Source of the DNA: TWA4 sp045121095
Lineage (GTDB): Bacteria; Bacillota; Clostridia; Lachnospirales; Lachnospiraceae
Reading direction: 5' to 3'
NCBI GenBank assembly: GCA_045121095.1
Contig: JBGVFN010000072.1
Span: 1 to 23,370, forward strand
DNA: 23,370 nt
Both the position numbers and the translations under genes were made by a program. Positions 1-6,806 of the stretch are shown here, one piece after another. How positions within the stretch are numbered: the stretch's first letter is position 1; the number at the start of each line of letters is the position of its first letter. The notes beneath the pieces were generated by a model. That model was not told the origin of the DNA, did no database searches, and saw only the letters and a program-made list of their open reading frames with translations.

Positions 1-134
1 TTGTAAACGGTATTTTGGGCAGAAAATCGTATTTGGCGTTTAGCCAAATGAATAATTTTCGGAGAAAATTATGAATGCTTGCTGAATTTATTCAAAACAG
101 TTCAGCAAGGCTGAACTGTTACATAATTTATAGT
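1..134 (+). repeat. Multi-hairpin palindromic element, copy 1 (cut by window start)
   Basis: Three stem-loops follow one another: ATTTGGC/GCCAAAT (31-49), ATAATTTTC/GAAAATTAT (52-72) and AACAGTTCAGC/GCTGAACTGTT (96-120). The same order and much of the same sequence recur at 4524-4675, and part of it, reversed, at 17936-18000. It lies downstream of the AraC-type gene. The left end is outside the window. No coding potential is seen. Confidence 0.8.
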
Positions 135-141
135 AACTGCT

Positions 142-250
142 CAGCAAAGCATGACCGTATGCCCTTTAGAATATTCCGTAGGGAATTATGATTGTCTCCT
201 AAATGAATTCAAAACAGTTCAGCCAACATCATAAATGCGACTGAACTGTT
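142..250 (+). repeat. Diverged palindromic element next to copy 1
   Basis: AACAGTTCAG (213-222) and CTGAACTGTT (241-250) form an inverted repeat with an 18-base loop. The preceding bases contain a weaker match to the body of the same element (ATTATGATTG, then an AATGAATTC-like stretch). It ends about ten bases from the stop codon of the AraC-type gene, so it may serve as its transcript end; there is no clear U-tract. Confidence 0.55.
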
Positions 251-261
251 ATAAATTTTCT

Positions 262-1152
262 TTATTCTGCTAAAAACAAGGTTTTCCACTCTTTGGGAGT
301 AAAAGTTTCGTGGTGATGATAATCCGTCTCTGCATGACCGATATTTTCAATTTTCTGATACAGTCTGTCCTGTCTGACCATGCTCACATAACTTCTGGGG
401 GTCACTCCTGTAAATTCTTTAAAATATTTTACGAAATGGGACTGATCGTAATATCCCAGTGCATTGGATACTTCTGTAATATCCATATCGCTTCGATACC
501 CCAGATATTCCAATGATTTCTGAAATTTAATATATTTGCACAGGGTCTTGGGAGACATACCAAAACCTGCTTTGATCATCTTACTCATGTATCTCTGAGA
601 ATACCCCAGATGGCGGCTTAACTCGTCAATGCGGATATCCCCGTTTGTCTTGCTGACCATGGCGTAGATGGAAGGAACCTGTGAATTGCTGTTGCGTTCG
701 CCGCTGTCATTCAGATAATCTTCAAATACTCTCTGAAAAATTCTGCATCGCTGAGAAAATCCATTTTCGTTTAAAAAGAATTTATGAATCTCCTCCATAT
801 AGGGCATCTGACTTAAAAATTTCTCCACCTGACCCACGATCCCCGGAATAAAACGGATTCCAAAGTACTCTGTGTCCGGTCTCAGCTTTACAATCATTGC
901 CTCCACATCTGGCTCTAAAGTAATCACGGAAAAGTCATTCTGATCACAGGTAATCAGAGTCTGAACGCCCACATCGGGAACCATACGAAAAGAAATATAA
1001 CCATCTGCATCTGCTTTTTCCTTTCCATATGTACAGAAACCAAAAAACTCCTGAATTCCTCGCTGATACACCGGATATTTATAATATCTGGCCGTTGTCT
1101 GAAGCAGGTACGGCTGAACCGGATCGATAAATGATAACTCATAAACTGGCAT
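262..1152 (-). CDS. AraC-family transcriptional regulator
   Basis: A 296-residue DNA-binding regulator. The C-terminal third is a classic AraC double helix-turn-helix: first HTH at about residues 172-198 (DELSRHLGYSQRYMSKMIK) and second at about 223-255, ending in the family hallmark LGYYDQSHFVKYFKEFTGVTPRSY. The N-terminal half (about 20-110) is a beta-rich sensing domain with FRMVPD and GIRFIPG motifs, resembling the N-terminal domain of DUF6597-type AraC proteins; its ligand cannot be read. The ATG start is supported by AAGGAG seven bases upstream. No adjacent structural gene shares its strand closely enough to suggest a target, so it looks like a monocistronic regulator. It sits between palindromic repeats on both sides. 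Family assignment is secure; the regulated function is unknown. Confidence 0.92.
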   Translation of the reverse strand: MPVYELSFIDPVQPYLLQTTARYYKYPVYQRGIQEFFGFCTYGKEKADADGYISFRMVPDVGVQTLITCDQNDFSVITLEPDVEAMIVKLRPDTEYFGIRFIPGIVGQVEKFLSQMPYMEEIHKFFLNENGFSQRCRIFQRVFEDYLNDSGERNSNSQVPSIYAMVSKTNGDIRIDELSRHLGYSQRYMSKMIKAGFGMSPKTLCKYIKFQKSLEYLGYRSDMDITEVSNALGYYDQSHFVKYFKEFTGVTPRSYVSMVRQDRLYQKIENIGHAETDYHHHETFTPKEWKTLFLAE

Positions 1153-1475
1153 CTATTTCTCCTTCTTTCTGAAAACGTAACCGTTCAGCAGACACTGAAC
1201 TGTATTAAACTTATTGAACAAAGTATCTACACGCGTGCTTTTTGAATAATTTCCCATATCCATCCAGCAAAGCAGGAGACTATACCTTTTCGAGCATCTT
1301 AATTAGTATGACTTACGCTAATTACTCACCTGTCTGCTGAATGCGTTTTTCAAACACTCTCTAGATAGTTGCGATAAAAACAAAAAAAGGCGGCAAGACA
1401 CTATGGTCTCACCGCCTTTGACGAAACTATTCTCTTGAAGTATATCCCAGAATAGTTAAAAAGTCAACTGATTTT
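1153..1475. other. Intergenic region between AraC regulator and aspartate kinase
   Basis: It holds the aspartate kinase terminator (1382-1419), a small GTTCAG/CTGAAC inverted repeat (1183-1200) related to the palindromic element, a TAATTAG/CTAATTA inverted repeat near 1300-1322, and presumably the AraC-type promoter. I could not pick one convincing -35/-10 pair. No gene is seen. Confidence 0.6.
1382..1419 (-). terminator. Intrinsic terminator of aspartate kinase
   Basis: On the minus strand AAAGGCGG pairs with CCGCCTTT, with an inner AGAC/GTCT stem, and a run of seven U residues overlaps the 3' arm. It lies about 60 bases after the aspartate kinase stop codon. Confidence 0.9.
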
Positions 1476-2795
1476 TTATAATTCCATATGTACAAACACA
1501 TCATAGATGGCCTGTACTGCTGCTTCAAAGTCCTTGCTGTCCACACCAATAATGATGTTCATCTCACTGGAGCCCTGATCAATCATCTTAATATTGATTC
1601 CTGCATGGGCCAGTGCTGCAAATACTCTTGCAGCAATACCTTTGTTCTTCTTCATGCCGCGTCCTACTACTGCAACCAGCGCCAGATCGGTTTCCAGCTC
1701 AATCATATCCGGCTCGCATAAACGTCTGATTTCGGAAAGAACCAGCTGTTCATGCTCTTCAAATTCATGCTGATTGACATATACGGTCATGGTATCAATA
1801 CCGGAAGGCATATGCTCAAAAGGAATTCCTGCCTTTTCAAAAGCTGACAGAACTCTACGGCCAAATCCGATTTCAGAGTTCATCATATCTTTTTCAATGG
1901 TAATGGAAGTAAATCCTTTTCTTCCTGCAATACCGGTAATCGCATATCTGGGTTTATAGCAGGTGTTCGCTACGATCATAGTACCCTTATCATCCGGTGC
2001 ATTGGTGTTGCGGATATTGATGGGAATACCTGCCTTTCTTACAGGGAAGATCGCATCTTCATGCAGTACACTTGCGCCCATGTAAGCCAGTTCTCGTAAT
2101 TCCTGATAAGTAATAGTTTCAATTACCTCAGGATTCTTAACGATGCGGGGGTCTGTCAGCAGGAAACCGGATACATCCGTCCAGTTTTCATAAATGTCTG
2201 CTTTACATGCCTTTGCCACAATCGAACCGGTTACATCGGAACCACCGCGTGAAAAGGTTTTAACCCTTCCGTCTTCATAAGCACCATAAAAGCCGGGAAT
2301 AACTGCTCTTTCCACCTGTTCCAGGCGGGCAGACAGCTTCTCCTGGGTCTTTACATCATCGAAATGACCATCCGGTTTAAATGTAATATAATCTGCTGCA
2401 TCCAGGAATGTATAATCCAGATACTTAGCCATTACAATGCCGTTCAGATATTCACCGCGGGAAGCAGCATAATCAGATCCTGCCTTCGCACGGAAATTCG
2501 CACGGATCTTATCAAATTCTTCATCCAGTGACAGATCCAGTTCCAGACCATTGATAATATCATCGTAGCGTGCTCTGATCTCTGTCAGAACTGCTTCAAA
2601 ATCTTCATCTGCCTCTGCCAGGCCATAACATTTATATAAAAGATCTGTTACCTTTGTATCAGCAGAAAAACGCTTACCAGGAGCAGACGGTACAACGTAA
2701 CGTCTTGCTTCTTCTTTGCGGACAATACTGCCCACTTTTTTAAACTGCTCTGCACTAGCCAGGGAACTGCCGCCAAACTTTACTACTTTCTTCAT
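1476..2795 (-). CDS. Aspartate kinase
   Basis: Catalyses ATP-dependent phosphorylation of L-aspartate, the first step to lysine, threonine, methionine and diaminopimelate. The protein has 439 residues, the usual size for a monofunctional enzyme with a long catalytic subunit. It begins with the amino-acid kinase signature VVKFGGSSLA (residues 4-13); FSRGGSDVTGSIVA lies mid-protein in the nucleotide-binding core. Two ACT regulatory domains follow, around 310-375 and 380-439 (the latter with HAGINIKMIDQGSSEMNI), typical of feedback control by lysine or threonine. The ATG start has a good site (GGAGGGAGAACAAG before ATG). It appears to be a single-gene unit with its own terminator. I looked for a lysine riboswitch or T-box in the short upstream region and found neither. 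Which amino acid inhibits it cannot be read, so no lysC/thrA/dapG symbol is given. Confidence 0.95.
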   Translation of the reverse strand: MKKVVKFGGSSLASAEQFKKVGSIVRKEEARRYVVPSAPGKRFSADTKVTDLLYKCYGLAEADEDFEAVLTEIRARYDDIINGLELDLSLDEEFDKIRANFRAKAGSDYAASRGEYLNGIVMAKYLDYTFLDAADYITFKPDGHFDDVKTQEKLSARLEQVERAVIPGFYGAYEDGRVKTFSRGGSDVTGSIVAKACKADIYENWTDVSGFLLTDPRIVKNPEVIETITYQELRELAYMGASVLHEDAIFPVRKAGIPINIRNTNAPDDKGTMIVANTCYKPRYAITGIAGRKGFTSITIEKDMMNSEIGFGRRVLSAFEKAGIPFEHMPSGIDTMTVYVNQHEFEEHEQLVLSEIRRLCEPDMIELETDLALVAVVGRGMKKNKGIAARVFAALAHAGINIKMIDQGSSEMNIIIGVDSKDFEAAVQAIYDVFVHMEL

Positions 2796-2829
2796 CTTGT
2801 TCTCCCTCCAAAAAAATCTGATTCATATA

Positions 2830-2859
2830 TATAAAGCCACAGATTTTGGATTTTCGCAA
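2830..2859 (-). promoter_or_regulatory. Possible promoter of aspartate kinase
   Basis: TTGCGA (2854-2859) and TTTATA (2830-2835) are 18 bases apart on the minus strand, about 35 bases before the start codon. An AAATCTG/CAGATTT hairpin followed by U residues overlaps the site, so the segment could instead be a weak terminator of the sigma/anti-sigma operon. Confidence 0.35.
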
Positions 2860-2925
2860 GTATTTTTTTATTTTTTCCGTAGTTTTTCTGTTTGCGGCTA
2901 ACTTTTCACCCCTGATTCTGCAACC

Positions 2926-3534
2926 TCAGGAACCGGATTTGCTTTTACGAAAACCACTTTTGTCTTCTCCAAAACCGGATTCCTCTTCACGAAAACTGCT
3001 TTCCTCTTCTCTGAAACCAGATTCGTTTTCACGAAAACTGCTTTCCTCTTCTCTGAAACCAGATTCATTTTCACGGAAACTGCTTTCCTCTTCTCTGAAA
3101 CTGGATTCATTTTCACAGAAACCACTTTCGTCTTCTCCGGAACTCATTTCATTTTCGGAAATGGTCTGAAGAACCGTCACATCTTCTTTTGTTTCCGGAT
3201 ATGCTGTCACACTTTTGGAAGGTTCTGTAAATTTTGTCTTCTGACTGGACACCCCACCTATTTGTGACATAATACAGCAGATGCCGAATAGTGCTGCGGC
3301 CCCTGCTCCAATCAGACGCCAGACATTATGCCGTCTGCGTTTCTGATCCGACTCAATCACTGCTCTGACTCTTGTATTGAGTTCCCCTGGTATCGGAATT
3401 GCTTCGTAAAACTTTCTTGCCTGAGAAAGCTTTTCTGCCCCGCAATCCAGAATCATACCAATCTGATCCTCGCTCCACTCAGATGCACTGAGACATCTTG
3501 AACGAACACGATTTTCCTCTTCAAGATCGCTCAA
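2926..3534 (-). CDS. Probable membrane anti-sigma factor with heptad-repeat tail
   Basis: A 202-residue protein of unusual build. Residues 1-70 are soluble and presumably cytoplasmic, where they would bind the sigma factor. One membrane segment lies at about 73-95 (VWRLIGAGAAALFGICCIM), after the basic stretch KRRRH. A linker follows, then nine tandem 7-residue units (consensus [GS]FREEES or [GS]FRENES) at about 138-200, predicted to be outside the cell. The start is TTG, overlapping the sigma factor stop as TTGA, with a strong GGAGG seven bases upstream, so the two genes are translationally coupled. The anti-sigma role is inferred from this pairing and from topology; no named anti-sigma domain is obvious. 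The acidic tail is low complexity and is encoded by 21-bp repeats. Confidence 0.75.
   Translation of the reverse strand: MSDLEEENRVRSRCLSASEWSEDQIGMILDCGAEKLSQARKFYEAIPIPGELNTRVRAVIESDQKRRRHNVWRLIGAGAAALFGICCIMSQIGGVSSQKTKFTEPSKSVTAYPETKEDVTVLQTISENEMSSGEDESGFCENESSFREEESSFRENESGFREEESSFRENESGFREEESSFREEESGFGEDKSGFRKSKSGS
2935..3123 (-). repeat. 21-bp tandem repeat array inside the anti-sigma gene
   Basis: Nine 21-bp units encode heptads such as SFREEES, SFRENES and GFREEES; the middle units alternate and form a near-perfect 42-bp higher-order repeat. Because 21 is a multiple of three, gain or loss of units keeps the frame. The repeat also leaves other frames open, producing spurious overlapping ORFs. 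Confidence 0.9.
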
Positions 3535-4031
3535 TCCGAATCCTCCTTTATGATTCCTTTCAACTTTCGAAGCCCGCTGTACATACGTGACTTTACTGTA
3601 TTAAGATTTGTCTGTGTTACCTCCGCAATTTCCTTTAATGTTAATTCATCAAAATAATAGAGAATAATGACGGTTCGAACTTCCGGATTCAGCCGTTCCA
3701 GTTTGTTCATCACTTCTTCTCCCGGCTCAAAAGCTGATTCAATATAAACACCGCTGTTCCATCCCTCCCAGTTATCTGAATCCACCGGTATTTCTTTATC
3801 ATGTTTTCTAAGATACATCAGGCATTCGTTTACCAGAATACGATAAAACCATGTCTTAACTGCCTTGATGTCACGTAACGTACGATATTTCTCCAGTGCG
3901 CGGCAGATTGCATTCTGCACCGCATCCATCGCGCCATCCGGGTTCTTTATATATGAATATGCCAGTCGATAGAACTTCTCCTGATTTGTGAGAATATATT
4001 CTACAATCTGATCATAATGATTTTCTGCCAA
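3531..4031 (-). CDS. ECF-type RNA polymerase sigma factor
   Basis: A 166-residue group 4 sigma factor that would direct RNA polymerase to stress or envelope promoters. Region 2 spans about residues 12-80 (LAYSYIKNPDGAMDAVQNA and TWFYRILVNECLMYLRK are the core-binding and -10 recognition helices). Region 4 spans about 108-160 (LNPEVRTVIILYYFDELTLKEIAEV, then TNLNTVKSRMYSGLRKLK as the -35 helix-turn-helix). No extra C-terminal domain is present. The start read here is TTG with AGGTGG seven bases upstream; no in-frame ATG lies near it. Its last codons overlap the probable anti-sigma gene, the usual arrangement for a sigma factor held by a membrane partner. The regulon cannot be inferred from the window. 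Confidence 0.93.
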   Translation of the reverse strand: MAENHYDQIVEYILTNQEKFYRLAYSYIKNPDGAMDAVQNAICRALEKYRTLRDIKAVKTWFYRILVNECLMYLRKHDKEIPVDSDNWEGWNSGVYIESAFEPGEEVMNKLERLNPEVRTVIILYYFDELTLKEIAEVTQTNLNTVKSRMYSGLRKLKGIIKEDSD

Positions 4032-4323
4032 TCCAATACCACCTGTTCTGTCAATCCGATTCTTTAACCTGTTTCTGATCCTGCATTACCCAAAATTCAT
4101 ACCTGTAAATGGCGAGTACTTCTCACCTGTTTCCTGATCCGATGGAAACTGTAACTGCAGTATATTTCTTTCTTTATGGCATCATCTCTGATTACATGAT
4201 CCGTTCATCTATGTCGCTTCATGCTGTCTTATTTAATTGTTATCCTTCATGTACAAAAGAATACATCTTATTCTGCGTACATAAAGTACCTGTTTTATAT
4301 ATTTAACTTTGTATACTCAATTT

Positions 4324-4351
4324 TATATACTTAATCTTACTTATATATCAA
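4324..4351 (-). promoter_or_regulatory. Possible promoter of the sigma/anti-sigma operon
   Basis: TTGATA (4346-4351) and TATATA (4324-4329) are separated by 16 bases on the minus strand. A TATAAA with 18-base spacing overlaps it. The transcript would have a leader of roughly 280 bases. The region is very AT-rich, so chance matches are likely. Confidence 0.3.
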
Positions 4352-4375
4352 AACAGTTTTTCGAAAACTGTTTTT
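4350..4375 (-). terminator. Possible bidirectional terminator
   Basis: AAAACAGTTTT and AAAACTGTTTT pair around a CG centre, with U-rich flanks on both strands. It could end the typA transcript before the sigma-factor promoter. Confidence 0.5.
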
Positions 4376-4523
4376 AGCGTTGTTTTTCCAAATTTTGTCT
4401 ATTTTTTCTAAAAAGATGTCATAAAATCATGACGTCTCTTCTATTATAAATAATCTTCCACCCTTTTTCAAGAGTGGAAGACCATTTAAATTCACAAGAT
4501 TTTATAACTATTCAGCCAAGCAT

Positions 4524-4675
4524 GATTTTCTAGCAAAATACTGTGTCAAGCTTGCTTGTAAACAGTATTTTGATTAGAAAATCGTATTTGGCGTTTAGCC
4601 AAATGAATAATTTCTGAAAGAAATTATGAATGTTTGCTGAATAAATTCAGGACAGTTCAGCAAAGCTGAACTGTT
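4524..4675 (+). repeat. Multi-hairpin palindromic element, copy 2 (most complete)
   Basis: Four inverted repeats follow one another. A two-step stem has GATTTTCT/AGAAAATC outside (4524-4531, 4576-4583) and CAAAATACTG/CAGTATTTTG inside (4534-4543, 4563-4572). Then come ATTTGGC/GCCAAAT, AATTTC/GAAATT and ACAGTTCAGC/GCTGAACTGT (4652-4674). From the second arm of the first stem on, it matches copy 1 at the window start closely. It begins about 20 bases beyond the typA stop. Confidence 0.85.
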
Positions 4676-4694
4676 ACAGATTTTATAACGATTG

Positions 4695-6533
4695 TTACTG
4701 ATTTTTCTTATTATGCGCCATTTTTTTACGGGTGGAGGCATCCAGAATCTTCTTACGGATACGCAGGTTCTTGGGAGTAATCTCCAGTAATTCATCGGTG
4801 TCGATAAATTCCAGTGCCTGCTCCAGACTCATTACTTTGGGCGGTACCAGATGCAGAGCATCATCAGAACCGGAAGCACGGGTATTGGTCAGCTGTTTTT
4901 TCTTGCAGACATTTACTTCAATATCCACACCTTTTCCATTTTGTCCAATGACCATACCTGCGTAAACCTTTTCACCAGGTCCGATAAACAAAGTACCTCT
5001 TTCCTGGGCGTTAAACAGGCCGTAGGTGATACTTTCACCGGTTTCAAAGGCAATCAGAGATCCCTGCTTACGATAGCTGATTTCGCCTTTAAACGGGCCG
5101 TAGCTGTCAAATACCGTGTTCATAATACCGGTTCCCTTGGTATCGGTCATAAATTCTCCACGATATCCGATCAGACCGCGGGCAGGAATCAGAAATTCCA
5201 GACGAGTACTGCCGGTTCCGTTGGCATTCATCCCCACCAGTTCACCCTTTCTCTGACTTAATTTCTGAATAACATTTCCGGAAAATTCTTCATCCACATC
5301 GATGAAAACCTGTTCCATGGGCTCTAACAGATGACCTTTTTCATCTTCTTTATAAAGTACTTCGGCCTTGCTGACTGCAAATTCATAGCCCTCTCGTCTC
5401 ATATTTTCAATAAGGATGGAAAGATGCAGCTCACCACGGCCGGAAACCTTGAAACATTCCGTTGTTTCGGTATCTTCCACACGAAGGCTCACATCGGTAT
5501 TTAATTCACGATACAGACGGTCTCTCAGATGTCTGGAAGTAACAAATTTGCCTTCCTGACCAGCAAAAGGACTGTCATTTACCAAAAACTGCATGGCAAT
5601 GGTAGGCTCTGAAATCTTCTGGAAAGGAATTGCTTCCGGTGCTTCCGGTGCACAGAGGGTATCTCCGATATGAAGCTCTGCAATACCGGAAACAGCAACA
5701 ATATCACCAATCTCGGCACTGTCCACTTCTACTTTTTCCAGTCCTTCAAATTTATACAGACGGCTGACCTTTACTTTCAGCTTCTTTGTTTCATCGTGAG
5801 CGTTTACAATCACCACGTCCTGATTGACTTTCAGAGTACCATTTTCCACTTTACCCACACCAATTCGTCCTACATATTCATTGTAATCAATGGTGCTGAT
5901 AAGCATCTGAGTAGGAGCTTCCAGATCGCCCTGAGGTGCAGGAATATAGTCCAGAATGGTGTCCAGCAAAGGTGCCATATCCTTCGGTTCATCATCCATA
6001 TCACAAACGGCATAACCGCCCTTTGCAGATGCATAAACGAAAGGACATTCCAGCTGATCTTCTGACGCATCCAGTTCGATGAACAGATCCAGCACTTCAT
6101 CTACCACGCCATCTACACGGGCATCGGGACGGTCAATCTTATTGATACAAACCATAACTGCCAGATCCAGCTCCAGTGCCTTACGAAGAACAAATTTGGT
6201 CTGAGGCATGGCACCTTCAAAGGCATCTACCACCAGAATAACGCCATCTACCATCTTCAGGACACGTTCTACTTCACCGCCGAAATCGGCATGACCAGGT
6301 GTGTCTACCACGTTAATCTTTACACCTTTATAATTAATTGCTGTATTCTTGGATAAAATGGTAATTCCACGTTCTCTTTCCAGATCATTGGAGTCCATAA
6401 CACGTTCTGCCACTTCCTGATTTTCACGGAATACACCGCTCTGATGGAGCAGCTGATCGACCAGCGTTGTTTTACCATGGTCAACATGAGCGATAATTGC
6501 AACGTTTCTTACATCATTTCTACTTGTTTTCAT
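4695..6533 (-). CDS. typA: Ribosome-associated translational GTPase TypA/BipA
   Basis: A 612-residue EF-G-like GTPase that binds the ribosome and supports 50S assembly and growth under stress. The GTP-binding domain has all motifs: P-loop AHVDHGKT (15-22), the switch region RERGITI (53-59), DTPGHADF (G3) and CINKIDRPDAR (G4). Domain II, an EF-G-like domain III and the TypA-specific C-terminal domain follow; ARGLIGYRGEFMTDTKGTGIMN and ERGTLFIGPGEKVYAGMVIG are highly characteristic. Length is standard for the family (about 605-615). The ATG start is preceded by GGGGAGGG at a slightly long distance of about 12 bases. It has its own near-consensus promoter and a ~148-base leader, and the palindromic element follows its stop codon. 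Confidence 0.97.
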   Translation of the reverse strand: MKTSRNDVRNVAIIAHVDHGKTTLVDQLLHQSGVFRENQEVAERVMDSNDLERERGITILSKNTAINYKGVKINVVDTPGHADFGGEVERVLKMVDGVILVVDAFEGAMPQTKFVLRKALELDLAVMVCINKIDRPDARVDGVVDEVLDLFIELDASEDQLECPFVYASAKGGYAVCDMDDEPKDMAPLLDTILDYIPAPQGDLEAPTQMLISTIDYNEYVGRIGVGKVENGTLKVNQDVVIVNAHDETKKLKVKVSRLYKFEGLEKVEVDSAEIGDIVAVSGIAELHIGDTLCAPEAPEAIPFQKISEPTIAMQFLVNDSPFAGQEGKFVTSRHLRDRLYRELNTDVSLRVEDTETTECFKVSGRGELHLSILIENMRREGYEFAVSKAEVLYKEDEKGHLLEPMEQVFIDVDEEFSGNVIQKLSQRKGELVGMNANGTGSTRLEFLIPARGLIGYRGEFMTDTKGTGIMNTVFDSYGPFKGEISYRKQGSLIAFETGESITYGLFNAQERGTLFIGPGEKVYAGMVIGQNGKGVDIEVNVCKKKQLTNTRASGSDDALHLVPPKVMSLEQALEFIDTDELLEITPKNLRIRKKILDASTRKKMAHNKKNQ

Positions 6534-6687
6534 AGACTAAAGTCCCTCCCCGGACCATTTCTCACCGCTGCATGCCCGAAACTCCCTTTTCCGACATGCA
6601 CAGGCAGTTTTTTATAATTCCTACTTGATTCTTGTATCCTATACACATCCGCACCCTTCCAAATAAAAATGCAAATGTTCGTTAGCG

Positions 6688-6716
6688 ATTATATTACGAT
6701 TCACGCAATTTATCAA
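6688..6716 (-). promoter_or_regulatory. typA promoter
   Basis: On the minus strand TTGATA (6711-6716) and a perfect TATAAT (6688-6693) are exactly 17 bases apart. Transcription would start near 6681, giving a leader of about 148 bases that contains a GCATG/CATGC hairpin (about 6570-6600). Confidence 0.8.
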
Positions 6717-6806
6717 CTCATTCGATATAATTTTCGAAAAATATGCAATTCCATTTGTAAATTGCTGCTGTTTCTCTGCAAATTTACCAGCATCTCATCT
6801 GTCTTT

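Larger units (their letters stand above)
4032..4694. other. Intergenic region between the sigma factor and typA
   Basis: No credible gene. Close to the sigma gene is a long AT-rich leader. Further up are a possible promoter (4324-4351), a hairpin with U/A tracts (4350-4375), small inverted repeats near 4420-4435 (GACGTCAT-like) and 4456-4476 (CCAC...GTGG), and the complete multi-hairpin palindromic element (4524-4675) directly after the typA stop. A 65-codon plus-strand ORF at 4109-4306 has no ribosome site and no protein-like character. Confidence 0.6.

Noticed and set aside
2796..2925. Lysine riboswitch or T-box upstream of aspartate kinase
   Set aside because: The upstream gap is only about 130 bases and contains none of the conserved blocks of either element.
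2935..3123. Possible CRISPR array
   Set aside because: Units are contiguous 21-bp coding repeats without spacers; no cas genes are seen.
2846..3169. 107-codon plus-strand ORF and a 75-codon minus-strand ORF (2898-3125) with repeats
   Set aside because: Both are alternate frames of the 21-bp array in the anti-sigma gene; the 202-residue frame has the ribosome site, membrane segment and coupling to the sigma gene.
4109..4306. 65-codon plus-strand ORF in the typA-sigma gap
   Set aside because: No ribosome site, strand opposite to all genes, composition of translated AT-rich spacer.
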